NCBI RefSeq assembly: GCF_000816245.1
Contig: NZ_CP007769.1
Coordinates: forward strand, 838,464 to 902,463
Direction of reading: 5' to 3'
Source of the DNA: Campylobacter sp. RM16704
Lineage (GTDB): Bacteria; Campylobacterota; Campylobacteria; Campylobacterales; Campylobacteraceae
DNA: 64,000 bases
Position numbers and translations under genes: made by a program. Below the pieces are notes generated by a model. The model was not told the origin of the DNA. It saw nothing but the letters and a program-made list of their open reading frames with translations, and ran no database searches. Shown here in pieces: positions 34,516 through 45,340 of this stretch (positions are counted from its first letter, which is position 1; each line of letters starts with the position of its first letter).

Positions 34516-35142
34516 ATGAAAAGAAATTTAGAAATTAAAGAATTATTTTTAAAACATTTTGGGCAAGCAAAAACTGAATTAGTTTTTAGCAATGCTTATG
34601 AACTTATAGTTTGCGTTATGCTTTCAGCCCAATGTACTGATAAAAGAGTAAATTTAATAACTCCTGCTTTATTTAAAGCTTATCCTAGTGTGCAAGATTT
34701 AGCTAAAGCGAAGTTGTTATCTTTAAAACTTTTAATCAACTCATGTTCTTTTTATAACAATAAAGCACAAAATCTTATCAAAATGGCTCAAGCAGTATGT
34801 GAGCAATTTAATGGCGAAATCCCCATGAATGAGCAAGATTTAAAAACTCTAGCAGGAGTAGGACAAAAAACTGCACATGTAGTAATGATAGAATGGTGTG
34901 GTGCTAATTGTATGGCTGTAGATACTCATGTATTTAGAGTTTCACACAGACTTAATCTTAGCAAAGCCAAAACTCCTGAAGAAACCGAAAAAGATTTAAC
35001 TAAAATTTTTAAAGACAATTTAAATTATCTTCATCAAGCTATGGTTCTTTTTGGCCGCTATACATGCAAGGCTAAAAATCCTTTATGCAATGAGTGTTTT
35101 TTAAATCATTTATGTAAAAACAAAGATAAAAAATTAATCTAG
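34516..35142 (+). CDS. nth: Endonuclease III
   Basis: This bifunctional DNA glycosylase/AP lyase removes oxidised pyrimidines. The helix-hairpin-helix LAGVGQKTAHVVM contains the catalytic Lys, the Asp is in AVDTHVFRVSHR, and the [4Fe-4S] loop CKAKNPLCNECFLNHLC has the C-X6-C-X2-C-X5-C spacing. At 208 aa it is normal length. It diverges from peb4 and ends in a strong palindrome shared with gltS. Confidence 0.97.
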   Translation: MKRNLEIKELFLKHFGQAKTELVFSNAYELIVCVMLSAQCTDKRVNLITPALFKAYPSVQDLAKAKLLSLKLLINSCSFYNNKAQNLIKMAQAVCEQFNGEIPMNEQDLKTLAGVGQKTAHVVMIEWCGANCMAVDTHVFRVSHRLNLSKAKTPEETEKDLTKIFKDNLNYLHQAMVLFGRYTCKAKNPLCNECFLNHLCKNKDKKLI

Positions 35143-35167
35143 CACTAAATTTAGTGCTAGATAGTTT
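35139..35167. terminator. Bidirectional terminator between nth and gltS
   Basis: A perfect 22-base palindrome (35139-35160, CTAGCACTAAA and its complement) overlaps the nth stop codon. ATAGTTTT follows on the plus strand, and the gltS stop codon is seven bases away. Confidence 0.8.
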
Positions 35168-36375
35168 TAATGAAAGAATGGCAAATATAAGAAAGCATTA
35201 ATCACTAAAGCATTTACTATATCTATAAAAAATGCACCAACTAAAGGTACAATAATAAAAGCCATATGACTCATACCATAATGATTTGTAACGGTTTGCA
35301 TATTTACCATGGCTGTTGGAGTAGCACCTAAACCAAAACCACAATGTCCTGCTGCTAAAACTGCTGCATCATAGTCTTTTCCACACACTCTAAAAGTAAC
35401 AAATATAGCAAAAGCAGCCATCATAGCAACTTGCACTACTAAAATCACTAACATTGGTACAGCTAAAGTTACCAAATCCCAAAGATTAATAGTCATTAAA
35501 GCTAATGCTAGAAATAAAGACAAGCTTACATTACCCAAAACTGAAACTTCTCTATCGAATACATGATGAATTTTTGTGACTGATAAAACATTTCTTAAAA
35601 CTACACCAACAAAAAGACAATATACAAAAGTTGGTAAAGTAAAACCTGTATTTGCTTTAATGTAAGTAGATAAAGCACTACCTATTAATAAACATAAAGC
35701 AATTAATGCTAAAGATTCTATAAACGAAGAAGGAGTAATCAATCTTTCTTTTTCTGGAGATTGGAAATTTAAAATTGCATCTTTATCATCGTTTTGTTTT
35801 GGAACAACTAATTTATGTTTATTTACTAAATATCTTGCCACTGGACCACCTATAATACCACCTGAAATAAGTCCAAAAGTAGCACAAGCAATAGCTACAG
35901 TTGTAGCACTTGAATACATATAAGGTTCTTTAATAAATTCAGCTGCCCAAGCTGCACCTGTTCCATGTCCGCCACTCATTGTAACAGATCCTGCTATAAG
36001 TCCCATTAATGGATTTTGCCCCATAGCACTTGCTACACCTATGCCAACTATATTTTGTGCAAAAAGTAAACCCACAACCACTACTAAAAAAATTGCTAAC
36101 TTTTTACCACCTTTTTTTAATGAGGCAAAATCAGCCAATAAACCAATACTTGAAAAAAATGCAAGCATCAAAGGATCTTTCATAGACTCATCAAATTTAA
36201 TACTAAGCGAAAATGAACTATGTAAAATCAAAAGAATAATCGCAGCAATACCACCACCAACAACAGGTTCAGGAATATTATAATCACGTAAAAATTTTAC
36301 TCTTTTAATAACAAAAACACCTAAAAGCAATACTGCAACCATAACAACTAAAGTTGCATAAAAATCAAATTTCAT
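35167..36375 (-). CDS. gltS: Sodium/glutamate symporter
   Basis: The 402-residue protein has about twelve helices with two re-entrant loops. SGGHGTGAAWA and AGHCGFGLGATPTAMVNM are the two glycine-rich GltS signature loops. I start at MKFDFYATL because AGGAGAGAT sits just before it; the upstream in-frame codons have no site. It imports glutamate, a key carbon and nitrogen source for Campylobacter. It is monocistronic. Confidence 0.95.
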   Translation of the reverse strand: MKFDFYATLVVMVAVLLLGVFVIKRVKFLRDYNIPEPVVGGGIAAIILLILHSSFSLSIKFDESMKDPLMLAFFSSIGLLADFASLKKGGKKLAIFLVVVVGLLFAQNIVGIGVASAMGQNPLMGLIAGSVTMSGGHGTGAAWAAEFIKEPYMYSSATTVAIACATFGLISGGIIGGPVARYLVNKHKLVVPKQNDDKDAILNFQSPEKERLITPSSFIESLALIALCLLIGSALSTYIKANTGFTLPTFVYCLFVGVVLRNVLSVTKIHHVFDREVSVLGNVSLSLFLALALMTINLWDLVTLAVPMLVILVVQVAMMAAFAIFVTFRVCGKDYDAAVLAAGHCGFGLGATPTAMVNMQTVTNHYGMSHMAFIIVPLVGAFFIDIVNALVINAFLYLPFFH

Positions 36376-36485
36376 ATCTCTCCTTTTATTCAATTTATCT
36401 GTAAATTGTAATCAAAATGACTTTAAAACAACACTAATTAATAACACTCTTTATCATTATATTACAAAATGAAACATTTTGCATT

Positions 36486-37826
36486 CTATTCTGAAATTAC
36501 GACAATATTATAATATAAATTCATGTTTTTAAGTAAAGCTAATTTTGATCTACTTAACTCTTGTAAAGAATTTATATACAAAGTATTTGCATCAAGATAG
36601 TCTTTTAACTCATTGCGTCCTAACTCATATTTTTCAAAATATAATTGTGTAATTTTTGCTTGATTAATATTAATATCTTTTACCAAATTTAACAAATCAC
36701 TATAATATCTATCATTTTCATAACAAAGTTTAAATTCATTAATAGCTTTTTGCAACACATCTTTATATTCAATCAAACGCATTTGGTAAGCTAATTCAGA
36801 AATTTTCACATTTTGTTTTACTCTGTAAAAATCTAAAAATGGTAAATCAATAGCAATATTTCCACCTAAGATTAAAAATTTAAAGCTCTCATCTATATTT
36901 TTATTACTTCCATCTAAATTTCCAAGTAGTTTAATACTTGGTAAAATGCTTTTTTGCATACTTGTATAATCTTTATAAGAAGCTCTAAGTTGATTTAATT
37001 TTGCTTGAATTTGTGGTCTATAGGCAAGCATTTTTAATTCTATATCAAAATTTACTTTTTGCAATGAAAAATCTTCAAGAGTATAACTTAGCATTTTATT
37101 AATCAAAATCTCATCTTCTTTACCTAATAAATCTTTTAAATTTTTAAAAATCAACTCTTTATTTTGTAAATTTGTAATGATATTTTGCTTGGTATTTAAT
37201 AAGGATTTTTTAATATTTAAAAGATCAATATACTCAACTTTACCATAATCAAATTTGGTGGTATAAATTTCTAGCATTTGTTCAAGATTTTTCAAATGAT
37301 TATTTAGTAAGTGATCAACATCATTAAAATAAATAAGCTCAAAGATACTATTAATTGCTAAATTAATAGTATCAAGTTCTAACGAACGCAACTCATATTC
37401 ACTTGCTTTTGCTAAAAATTCAGAACTTGCAACTTGGTCTGAAATTTTTCCATACAAATCAAGCTCATAATTTAATACGATGCCATTTGAAAAATTATGT
37501 GTTTGTAAGCCATTATTTAAATTTTTTCTTACGTTTGCACCTAAATTTCCACTTAAAGTAGGATATAAATCTAAATTTAAAAGTTTGTATTTTGCTAATG
37601 TGCTTAAAAAATTAATTCTAGCTACATTTAAGTCTTTGTTATTGTCGATTATAACTTGTAAAATATTATTTAAATCTTCGTTGTTATATTTTTTCCACCA
37701 AGCTTTACTAGCATTAAAATCTTCAAAATATTCTTTTTTTACACTATCTTGAGAAATTTGCTCAAGCTTCACTCCAACGCAAGCATTAAAGAAAAAAGTC
37801 AAACAACATAATAAAAATATTCTCAT
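36486..37826 (-). CDS. Outer-membrane efflux lipoprotein (TolC/CmeC/NodT type)
   Basis: A lipoprotein signal (RIFLLCCLTFFFNAC) places the mature Cys at about residue 16. Two outer-membrane efflux (OEP) repeats follow, with long helices such as LEQMLEIYTTKFDYGKVEYID and ITQLYFEKYELGRNELKDYLDANTL. The 446-aa size fits the family. I start at MRIFLL, with AAAGGAATAAA upstream; its ATG lies one base after the macB stop. It supplies the exit channel for the MacAB pump upstream. Confidence 0.9.
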   Translation of the reverse strand: MRIFLLCCLTFFFNACVGVKLEQISQDSVKKEYFEDFNASKAWWKKYNNEDLNNILQVIIDNNKDLNVARINFLSTLAKYKLLNLDLYPTLSGNLGANVRKNLNNGLQTHNFSNGIVLNYELDLYGKISDQVASSEFLAKASEYELRSLELDTINLAINSIFELIYFNDVDHLLNNHLKNLEQMLEIYTTKFDYGKVEYIDLLNIKKSLLNTKQNIITNLQNKELIFKNLKDLLGKEDEILINKMLSYTLEDFSLQKVNFDIELKMLAYRPQIQAKLNQLRASYKDYTSMQKSILPSIKLLGNLDGSNKNIDESFKFLILGGNIAIDLPFLDFYRVKQNVKISELAYQMRLIEYKDVLQKAINEFKLCYENDRYYSDLLNLVKDININQAKITQLYFEKYELGRNELKDYLDANTLYINSLQELSRSKLALLKNMNLYYNIVVISE

Positions 37827-37827
37827 T

Positions 37828-39759
37828 TTATTCCTTTGATAAAGCACTAATTGGATTTAAATTTGCTGCATTTTTTGCCGGAAAAAATCCAAAAATAACT
37901 CCGATTAAAACCGAACTCAAAAGTCCCAAAAATACCGAATTTAGTGAAAGTATCATAGTAAAACCTATATTTAACGAATTAAATACTTCAATAATCACAA
38001 AAGAAAGCATTACTCCAAAAATAGCACCTAAAGAACAAATCAATACAGCTTCAATTAAAAATTGCATTAAAATATCTTCTTTTCTAGCTCCAATTGCCAT
38101 TCTCACACCAATTTCTCTTGTTCGTTCACTTACTGAAACTAGCATAATATTCATCACACCAATTCCACCAACTATCAAAGATACTACCGCAATAGAAGAA
38201 ATCAGTAAAGTCAAAGTAGCGGTATTTTCCTCTATAGCATTTTTAATCGCATCTGAATTTATAGTGAAAAAATCTTTTTTTCCACGTTTAATTTCTAAAA
38301 TCTTTACCATAGCCTCTTCAGCTAAAGCAGGATTTACCTCATCTTTTACTTTAGTTACTATGGCTCTTATTTGTTTATCGCCTGTAATTTTATTCATCAA
38401 GGTAGAATAAGGAGTATAAATTTTGATTGTATTTTCATCAGGTCTAAAATCTTTATTATCTCTTTCTTTCTTTAAAACCCCGACTATAGTTAAAGGCTGT
38501 TTATTAAAAATAATACTTTTACCTAAAACATATTTTGCATTAATATTATCAAACAAAATTCTTAAAGCATTTTCATCTACTATGCAAATATTAGCATTAT
38601 CCTTAATATCTTCATTATTAATAAATCTACCATCTACCATCACAAAACCTCTAAGTCTTAGATGGTTTGGTCCTACTCCATGAATTCTAGCTTGTAAAGA
38701 ATTATTCTTATAAGTAACCACCCCTACTTTACCTACATCTGCTTCAACTGCTTCTAAATAAGGCAAAGAACTTAAGGTTTTCAAATCGCTTAAATTCAGT
38801 CTTGTTCTTCCTGATCTAATATCTCCCAAGCCACGCCCTGAAACAACTTCTATCGTATTAGTTCCAATAGAGCTAATAGAGGCAAGTATATTTTGTTGGG
38901 CCCCAAGACCTAAAGCTACCACGCAAACTACTGAAGCTATACCTATGATAATACCAAGCATAGTAAGTAAAGATCGAAGTTTATGTGCCACAATAGCAGC
39001 TATAGACATTTTCAAACTTTCAAAAAGCTGATTTTTAAGCAAGTTGAAGTTTTTTTTCTCTTTTGGCATTAACTTAACTTTTATTTCATCTGCTTTTTTT
39101 GTACCATTATCACTTATAATCTTACCATCTTTAATCTCTATAACTCTTTTAGCTCTAGCTGCAATTTCTCTATCATGAGTTACTAAAACTACGGTATGTC
39201 CTTGTTCGTTTAACTTATTGAGTATTTCTAATACTATCTTACCACTTTTAGAATCAAGTGCACCCGTTGGCTCATCTGCTAAAATAAGCTCACCACCATT
39301 CATCAAAGCTCTTGCTATAGAAACTCTTTGTTGTTGCCCGCCACTTAATTCATTTGGCTTAGATAATTCTTTATGATCAAGCTCTAAAAAAGAAAGTAAC
39401 TCTTTAGCTTTTTGCGATCGTTCTTGTTTATTTTTACCTGCATAAACAGCTGGTAGAGCTACATTATCTTTAGCATTTAAAAGATTAAGCAGATTGTATC
39501 TTTGAAAAATAAAACCGATTTTTTCTCTTCTTATTCTTGCTTTTTCATCTTTGTTTAAATTTGTAACTTCATATTGATCTAAAAAATACTTTCCATTACT
39601 TGGCTCATCAAGCGTGCCTATGATATTCAAAAGAGAAGTTTTTCCACTACCTGATTGACCAATGATTGCTACGAATTCTCCCTTTTGAATATAAAGATTA
39701 ACATTTTCTAAAATAGTTGTATTATTAATCTTTTTTTGTATATTTATTAAGCGTATCAT
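37828..39759 (-). CDS. macB: Macrolide/peptide efflux ABC transporter MacB
   Basis: Residues 1-225 form the ATPase with Walker [13 protein letters not shown], signature [15 protein letters not shown] and Walker [13 protein letters not shown]. Residues 250-643 form the MacB/FtsX membrane part with one helix, a large periplasmic domain ([20 protein letters not shown]) and three C-terminal helices, including [20 protein letters not shown]. The 643-aa size is standard. It overlaps macA by 4 bases and is followed one base later by its outer-membrane partner. It uses ATP to move macrolides, peptides or lipids out of the periplasm. Confidence 0.94.
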   Translation of the reverse strand: MIRLINIQKKINNTTILENVNLYIQKGEFVAIIGQSGSGKTSLLNIIGTLDEPSNGKYFLDQYEVTNLNKDEKARIRREKIGFIFQRYNLLNLLNAKDNVALPAVYAGKNKQERSQKAKELLSFLELDHKELSKPNELSGGQQQRVSIARALMNGGELILADEPTGALDSKSGKIVLEILNKLNEQGHTVVLVTHDREIAARAKRVIEIKDGKIISDNGTKKADEIKVKLMPKEKKNFNLLKNQLFESLKMSIAAIVAHKLRSLLTMLGIIIGIASVVCVVALGLGAQQNILASISSIGTNTIEVVSGRGLGDIRSGRTRLNLSDLKTLSSLPYLEAVEADVGKVGVVTYKNNSLQARIHGVGPNHLRLRGFVMVDGRFINNEDIKDNANICIVDENALRILFDNINAKYVLGKSIIFNKQPLTIVGVLKKERDNKDFRPDENTIKIYTPYSTLMNKITGDKQIRAIVTKVKDEVNPALAEEAMVKILEIKRGKKDFFTINSDAIKNAIEENTATLTLLISSIAVVSLIVGGIGVMNIMLVSVSERTREIGVRMAIGARKEDILMQFLIEAVLICSLGAIFGVMLSFVIIEVFNSLNIGFTMILSLNSVFLGLLSSVLIGVIFGFFPAKNAANLNPISALSKE

Positions 39760-40889
39760 TTTTTATTTTTACCTATGATAACTAAATCACCTTCTTTTAA
39801 ACCCTCTAAAATTTGAGTATTTAAACTATCTTTAATACCTAATTTAATAGGTGTTTTCACACTTATATTATTTGCTTTTAAAATTTCTACATAATAACCT
39901 TTTGCATCACTTTTTATAGCTAAAGTTGGTATAACTAAAGTATTATTTTCTGTTTTAATGGCTATTTCATTTTCTGTACTCATGCCTATGCGTAAAAAAT
40001 TATTATCATTTTTTACAAAAACTCTAGCATAATAATACACAGCACTAGAGCTTGAATTTGAACTTGAATTTAAATTAGTATTACTTGTAGCATCACTTAT
40101 AGTGGTATTTGCTGGATCTATACTAGAAATTATTGCTTCATATTTTTTATCAGGTTCGTTTAAAATGCTAAATTTAACCTTTTTTCCAACGCTAATTTTA
40201 TTTATATCAGCTTCAGCTATTTGCATACGAATTTCCATTTCGCTTAAATCAGCTAAACGCACAATACTAGGTGTATTTTGATTTGCGTTCACAGTTTGCC
40301 CTTCTTCAACAGCTACATTGATAATCTCACCCTTGCTTGGTGCGGTTATTGTCGTATAAGTTAAATCTTTTTGTGCATTTTTTAAAGAAATTTCAAGCTG
40401 AGTAGTTTGTGCTTTTAAATCAGCCACATTTGCTTTTAAAGCATAAAAAGTATTTTTTAAATTTTCAAGATTTTCTAAAGAAGTAGCTTTTTTAGTATAA
40501 AGTTTTTGCTCTCTTTGGTATTGTTTAGTAGCTATATCAAGAGCTATTTTTTTACTTTCTAAATTTGCCTTTGCACTTTCAAGCTGAGCTTTGGTAATAT
40601 CTAAATCATTTTGCTGTTTGTCTTTATCAATTTGTGCAATTAAATCACCATCATTTACATGATCGCCTAATTTTACATAAAGCTTAGTGATTTGCCCACT
40701 AACTTGTGCACCAACATCAACTTGTGTCTTGGCATAAACTTCGCCAATTGCTTCTATACTTTGAGTAATATCCTGTTTTTTAACTTCATAGGTTAGATAA
40801 TTATATTCTTCCTTATTTGCAAAAAAGAAAAAATACACCCCTATAATGAGTATAATCAAAAATATGCTTAAATAAATTATTTTTTTCAT
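39756..40889 (-). CDS. macA: Membrane fusion protein MacA
   Basis: An N-terminal helix ([20 protein letters not shown]) anchors a periplasmic adaptor: the lipoyl halves [19 protein letters not shown] and [19 protein letters not shown] flank a long helical hairpin, and a beta-barrel and membrane-proximal domain follow, with a low-complexity Asn/Ser stretch ([19 protein letters not shown]) as an insertion. The 377-aa length is typical. It is first in the macA-macB-outer membrane factor operon. Confidence 0.93.
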   Translation of the reverse strand: MKKIIYLSIFLIILIIGVYFFFFANKEEYNYLTYEVKKQDITQSIEAIGEVYAKTQVDVGAQVSGQITKLYVKLGDHVNDGDLIAQIDKDKQQNDLDITKAQLESAKANLESKKIALDIATKQYQREQKLYTKKATSLENLENLKNTFYALKANVADLKAQTTQLEISLKNAQKDLTYTTITAPSKGEIINVAVEEGQTVNANQNTPSIVRLADLSEMEIRMQIAEADINKISVGKKVKFSILNEPDKKYEAIISSIDPANTTISDATSNTNLNSSSNSSSSAVYYYARVFVKNDNNFLRIGMSTENEIAIKTENNTLVIPTLAIKSDAKGYYVEILKANNISVKTPIKLGIKDSLNTQILEGLKEGDLVIIGKNKK

Positions 40890-41017
40890 TTTTGTCCTTT
40901 AAAAAACATATAATAGAATATTTATATGAAGTAAAAATAAAATTGTAACAATAAAATATAATTTTAACAATATTTAAAGCTTATAAGATATAAGATAAAA
41001 CTAAAAAAGGAAAAATT

Positions 41018-41626
41018 ATGCAAGATTATTTAAATTTAATGCAAAATCGCTCTTCAATACGCTCATATACCAAAGAAAAAATTTCTAAAGAAAATTTAGA
41101 ATATATCTTAGAATGTGCTAGATTATCTCCTAGTTCTTTAGGACTTGAGCCTTGGAAATTCTTAGTTTTTCAAAAAGATGAACATAAAAAAGAAATTGCA
41201 AAAATAGCTAATAATCAACCCCATGTAGCAAATTGTGCTGCTATTGTTATAGTAATTTCAAGGGCTGATTTTAAAGATTATTTTGAAGAGAAACTAAAAA
41301 AACGTAGTTTAAACCAAGAAGAATTAAATAAACGCATACAAACTTACAAACCATTTATAGATACAATGGATTTAGAACAATGCTTTATTTATGCAAAAGA
41401 GCAAAGCTATATAGCAATAACAAACATTGTTAATGCTGCTTATAGTTTAAATTTAGGCTCGTGCATTATCGGTGGCTTTGACAAAGATAAAATCAATCAA
41501 TATTTAAATTTAGACACCACCAAACAAAGAGCATCCATGCTAATTACTCTAGGACATACTCAAGAAAATTCTAATACAGATAAAACTCGTTTTGCATTTG
41601 ATGAAGTAGTAGAATTTAAAGATTAA
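41018..41626 (+). CDS. NAD(P)H-dependent nitroreductase (RdxA/FrxA-like)
   Basis: The 202-residue flavoprotein has MQNRSSIRSYTKEKIS (FMN phosphate-binding Arg/Ser), LSPSSLGLEPWKFLVF and the C-terminal LGSCIIGGFDKDKINQYL. Cysteines and the overall pattern are close to Helicobacter/Campylobacter RdxA- and FrxA-type enzymes that reduce nitroaromatics and activate metronidazole. Which of these it matches best is not decidable by eye. It diverges from macA across a 128-base gap with TATAA-like sequence on both strands. Confidence 0.85.
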   Translation: MQDYLNLMQNRSSIRSYTKEKISKENLEYILECARLSPSSLGLEPWKFLVFQKDEHKKEIAKIANNQPHVANCAAIVIVISRADFKDYFEEKLKKRSLNQEELNKRIQTYKPFIDTMDLEQCFIYAKEQSYIAITNIVNAAYSLNLGSCIIGGFDKDKINQYLNLDTTKQRASMLITLGHTQENSNTDKTRFAFDEVVEFKD

Positions 41627-41695
41627 TCAAATATCAAAACTCCATTTAATTTTTATATATTAAAATAATATTTTTAAAATAAAATGGAGTTTTAA

Positions 41696-44600
41696 ATGCA
41701 AGGAAATTTCTTAAAGATTTTTGGTGTATTGCCTTTTTTAGCAGTGGCTTTTATCAACGCTTTTGTAGATTTAGGGCATAAAATTATTATACAAAATACT
41801 ATTTATAAATTTTATGAAGATAGTACTCAACTTTTTTTAACCGCAATTGTAAATGCTTTAATGCTTTTGCCTTTTATTCTTATACTTTCACCTTCTGGAT
41901 TTTTAGCAGATAGATTTCCTAAAGATAAAATCATGAAAATATCTGCATTATTTTCAGTAATTTTAACTTGTATTATTTGTTTATGTTATTATCTTGGGGC
42001 TTTTTGGCTTGCTTTTATTATGACTTTTGTCATGGGAATACAATCTGCCTTATATTCACCTGCAAAATATGGTTTTATAAAAGAATTAGTAGGAAAAGAG
42101 CTTTTGGCTATGGGAAATGGAGCAGTAAATGCAGTAAGCATAGTTGCTATTTTAGCAGGTATGGCTGTGTTTTCTCTAAGTTTTGAAATGCTTTTTGACA
42201 CAAATTTTAACACTCCCTCAGATATTTTAAAACAAATTGCACCTTTAGGTTTTATCTTGATTATTTTTGCGTTATTAGAACTTTTTTTAGCTTATAAACT
42301 TCCAAATTTAAAAGAAGAAAATAAAAATTTAAACTTTGATAAAAAACAATATTTTCAAGGAAAACTCTTAGCTTCTAATTTAAAAACAATATTTTCTCAC
42401 AAAATCATTTGGCTTTGCATAGTTGGAATTTCATTTTTTTGGGCCATATCACAACTTTATTTAGTGAGTTTTCCTGTATATGCAAAAAACGATCTTTTTA
42501 TAGAAAATACTTTTTATGTGCAATGTTCTTTAGCTTTTTCCGGTATAGGAGTAATCATAGGTTCAATTATTGCAGGTAAATTTTCTAAAAATTATATCGA
42601 ATTAGGTCTTATACCACTAGGTGCTTTAGGAATTTTTCTAATGAGCATTTTAATGCCATTTTTAGAAACCTTACTAAGTTATAGTGTAGTATTTTTTATT
42701 TTTGGTTTAAGTGGAGCATTTTTTATCATACCTTTAAATTCCCTCATACAATTTCATGCTAAAGAAAATGAGTTAGGAAAAGTCATAGCGGGAAATAATT
42801 TCATACAAAATATTTTTATGTTAGGCTTTTTGGTACTAGCTACTTTTACTGCTTATGCTAAATTTGATGTGATAAATTTGTTTTATTTCATCATTGCTGT
42901 AGCATTTTTTGGAAGTATTTATGTGCTAAGTAAATTGCCTTTTTCTTTAGTGCGTTTATTAATGAGTATAGCGTTTTTTCAACGCTATCGTTTATTAGTA
43001 GAAGGTTTTGAAAATATCCCTGAAAAAGGCGGAGCATTATTACTTGGTAATCATATATCATTTATTGATTGGGCTATTGTGCAAATGGCTATACCAAGAA
43101 AAATATATTTTGTTATGGAAAAAAGCATTTATTCTAAGTGGTATATTAAATTTTTTCTTGATAAATTTGGAGTTATTCCTGTTTCAAGTGCTTCTAGTAA
43201 ATCAAGCTTAGAGCTTATTGCTATGCATATTAAAAACGGAAATTTAGTTTGTCTTTTCCCAGAAGGAGTGCTTTCACGCCATGGACAACTAAATGAATTT
43301 AAAGGTGGATTTGAGTTAGTTTGCTCAAAATTAGAAGAACAAGATGGAGTGATTTTGCCTTTTTATATTAGAGGACTTTGGGGAAGTGCTTTTTCAAGAA
43401 GTGATGAAGAATTTTCAGCAAGAAATCGCAAAATAAGCAAAAGAAAAATCGCTATTGCTTTTGGAAAAAGCTTACCAATACACTCTAAAAAAGAAGTGGT
43501 TAAAGCAAAAGTTTTTGAACTTTCTTTTATTGCTTGGAAATCTCAATGTGAAAGTATGCATACTATAGCCAGAGCTTGGATAGATAATGCCAAAAGAAAT
43601 TTAAGTCAAATAGCTATTGTTGATCCTTTAATAGGTGGTATTACTTATAGAAAAATGCTTGCTTTAAGTTTAGTTTTTAGCTCTTTTATAAAAAATAGAT
43701 CACAAGAGTTAAATATACAACCAACACAAGGAAACTATGCTCCAAAAGAAGAATGCATAGGAATTTTACTTCCTGCTTCTATGGCTAGCTCACTTTGTAA
43801 TTTAAGTGTATTACTTGCAAATAAAATCGTGGTTAATTTAAATTTCACAGCAGGCACAAAGGCGATTAATCAAGCCATTCAAAGTTCTCAAATCCAACAA
43901 ATTTATACCTCTAGAAAATTTATGGAAAAATTAGAAAATAAAGGTGTAAAATTAGAGTTTGAAGAGCATGTCAGGATGGTTTTTATGGAAGATGTCATTG
44001 CAAGTTTTAAAAGACAAAAACTCAAAATCTTTTCTATGCTTACCTTGATAAGTATCTTGCCTACTTGTTTAATAAAAGCATTTTTTGCACCAAATAAACA
44101 AAATCTTGCTATAGCTGCTATACTATTTAGTAGTGGTAGCGAAGGAATACCTAAAGGGGTAATGTTAAATAACCGCAATATTTTAAGCAATATAGCCCAA
44201 ATTTCAGATGTATTGTGTGCAAAAAATGATGATGTTATATTGTCATCTTTACCACCTTTTCATGCTTTTGGCTTAACCGTAACAACTTTTTTGCCTTTAT
44301 TAGAAGGTATTAAGAGCGTAACATATGCTGATCCAACTGATGCACTAGGTGTTGCAAAGGCTATAGTAAAAAACAATGTAAGTATTATGTGTGGCACTTC
44401 AACTTTTCTAGGTATTTATGCAAGAAATAAAAAGCTAGATGCGATTATGTTTGAAAGCTTAAGGATTATCGTTTCAGGTGCTGAAAAACTCAAAAGCGAA
44501 GTAAGAACTGCCTTTGAAATGAAATTTAAAAAACCTATTTTTGAAGGCTATGGGGCCACTGAAACCACTCCAGTTGCAAGTGTGAATTTACCAAATAAAT

Positions 44601-45208
44601 TTGATCCTGATTATTGGATTTTACATCGTGCAAATAAAGAAGGAAGTGTTGGCATGCCTTTACCAGGAAGTGCTATACGCATAGTAGATCCTTCAACTTA
44701 TGAAAGTTTAAATCATGGAGAAGATGGATTGATACTCATTGGCGGCCATCAAGTTATGGTAGGGTATTTAAATAATAAAGAAAAAACTAATGAAGTTATC
44801 AAAGAAATTGATGGCATACGCTGGTATAATACCGGTGATAAAGGCCATGTAGATGAAGATGGATTTTTGTATATAGTAGATCGTTATTCTCGTTTTGCCA
44901 AAATTGGCGGTGAAATGATTTCTTTAGGGGCTTTAGAAGAAGAAATTGCTAAGTTTATTAATACCGAAGTGGTAAAATTTTGTGCTGTGGCTTTAGAAGA
45001 TGAAAAAAAAGGTGAAATGGTGTGTTTATTGGTAGAATGTCAAGATCAAGATTTTGAAGGGATTTGTGAAGCGATTAAAAACTCTACTATGCCTGCTATT
45101 TTTAAACCAAGTAAATATTTTAAAGTAGATCAAATTCCTCTTTTGGGTTCTGGTAAAATAGATTTAAAAGGTGCTAAAGATTTGGCAAATATTTTACACA
45201 ATAACTAA
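41696..45208 (+). CDS. aas: Fused lysophospholipid transporter, acyltransferase and acyl-ACP synthetase
   Basis: Three modules in one 1170-residue chain. Residues 1-410 are a 12-helix MFS transporter like LplT (ILSPSGFLADRFPKDK). Residues 430-620 are a PlsC acyltransferase with GNHISFIDW (the HX4D site) and FPEGVLSRHG. Residues 640-1170 are an adenylating enzyme: LFSSGSEGIPKGV, GYGATETTPVASVN, YNTGDKG and the C-terminal lysine in LLGSGKIDLKG. Together they would flip lyso-phosphatidylethanolamine inward and reacylate it. In E. coli LplT and Aas are separate proteins, so the fusion strengthens the pathway assignment. AAATGGAGTTTTA precedes the ATG. Confidence 0.93.
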   Translation: MQGNFLKIFGVLPFLAVAFINAFVDLGHKIIIQNTIYKFYEDSTQLFLTAIVNALMLLPFILILSPSGFLADRFPKDKIMKISALFSVILTCIICLCYYLGAFWLAFIMTFVMGIQSALYSPAKYGFIKELVGKELLAMGNGAVNAVSIVAILAGMAVFSLSFEMLFDTNFNTPSDILKQIAPLGFILIIFALLELFLAYKLPNLKEENKNLNFDKKQYFQGKLLASNLKTIFSHKIIWLCIVGISFFWAISQLYLVSFPVYAKNDLFIENTFYVQCSLAFSGIGVIIGSIIAGKFSKNYIELGLIPLGALGIFLMSILMPFLETLLSYSVVFFIFGLSGAFFIIPLNSLIQFHAKENELGKVIAGNNFIQNIFMLGFLVLATFTAYAKFDVINLFYFIIAVAFFGSIYVLSKLPFSLVRLLMSIAFFQRYRLLVEGFENIPEKGGALLLGNHISFIDWAIVQMAIPRKIYFVMEKSIYSKWYIKFFLDKFGVIPVSSASSKSSLELIAMHIKNGNLVCLFPEGVLSRHGQLNEFKGGFELVCSKLEEQDGVILPFYIRGLWGSAFSRSDEEFSARNRKISKRKIAIAFGKSLPIHSKKEVVKAKVFELSFIAWKSQCESMHTIARAWIDNAKRNLSQIAIVDPLIGGITYRKMLALSLVFSSFIKNRSQELNIQPTQGNYAPKEECIGILLPASMASSLCNLSVLLANKIVVNLNFTAGTKAINQAIQSSQIQQIYTSRKFMEKLENKGVKLEFEEHVRMVFMEDVIASFKRQKLKIFSMLTLISILPTCLIKAFFAPNKQNLAIAAILFSSGSEGIPKGVMLNNRNILSNIAQISDVLCAKNDDVILSSLPPFHAFGLTVTTFLPLLEGIKSVTYADPTDALGVAKAIVKNNVSIMCGTSTFLGIYARNKKLDAIMFESLRIIVSGAEKLKSEVRTAFEMKFKKPIFEGYGATETTPVASVNLPNKFDPDYWILHRANKEGSVGMPLPGSAIRIVDPSTYESLNHGEDGLILIGGHQVMVGYLNNKEKTNEVIKEIDGIRWYNTGDKGHVDEDGFLYIVDRYSRFAKIGGEMISLGALEEEIAKFINTEVVKFCAVALEDEKKGEMVCLLVECQDQDFEGICEAIKNSTMPAIFKPSKYFKVDQIPLLGSGKIDLKGAKDLANILHNN

Positions 45209-45271
45209 ATAAGCAATAAGCTTATTTGGTAAATTTTTAAATTTACATCATACTTTATGGTAGTATGCTTT
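45207..45271 (+). terminator. Two consecutive hairpins after aas
   Basis: AAATAAGC (45207-45214) pairs with GCTTATTT (45220-45227), overlapping the aas stop codon, and CATACT (45249-45254) pairs with AGTATG (45262-45267), followed by CTTTT. One or both probably terminate transcription. The remaining sequence to 45340 is AT-rich and holds no gene. Confidence 0.55.
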
Positions 45272-45340
45272 TCTATATTTGATATTTATTATTATTTTTT
45301 TGATACATTTTTGTATTAAAAACAATAAAAAAGGGAAATA

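Noticed and set aside
45209-45340. tRNA or small RNA gene after aas
   Set aside because: Only two short hairpins and AT-rich sequence are seen; no cloverleaf, T-loop or promoter pattern fits.
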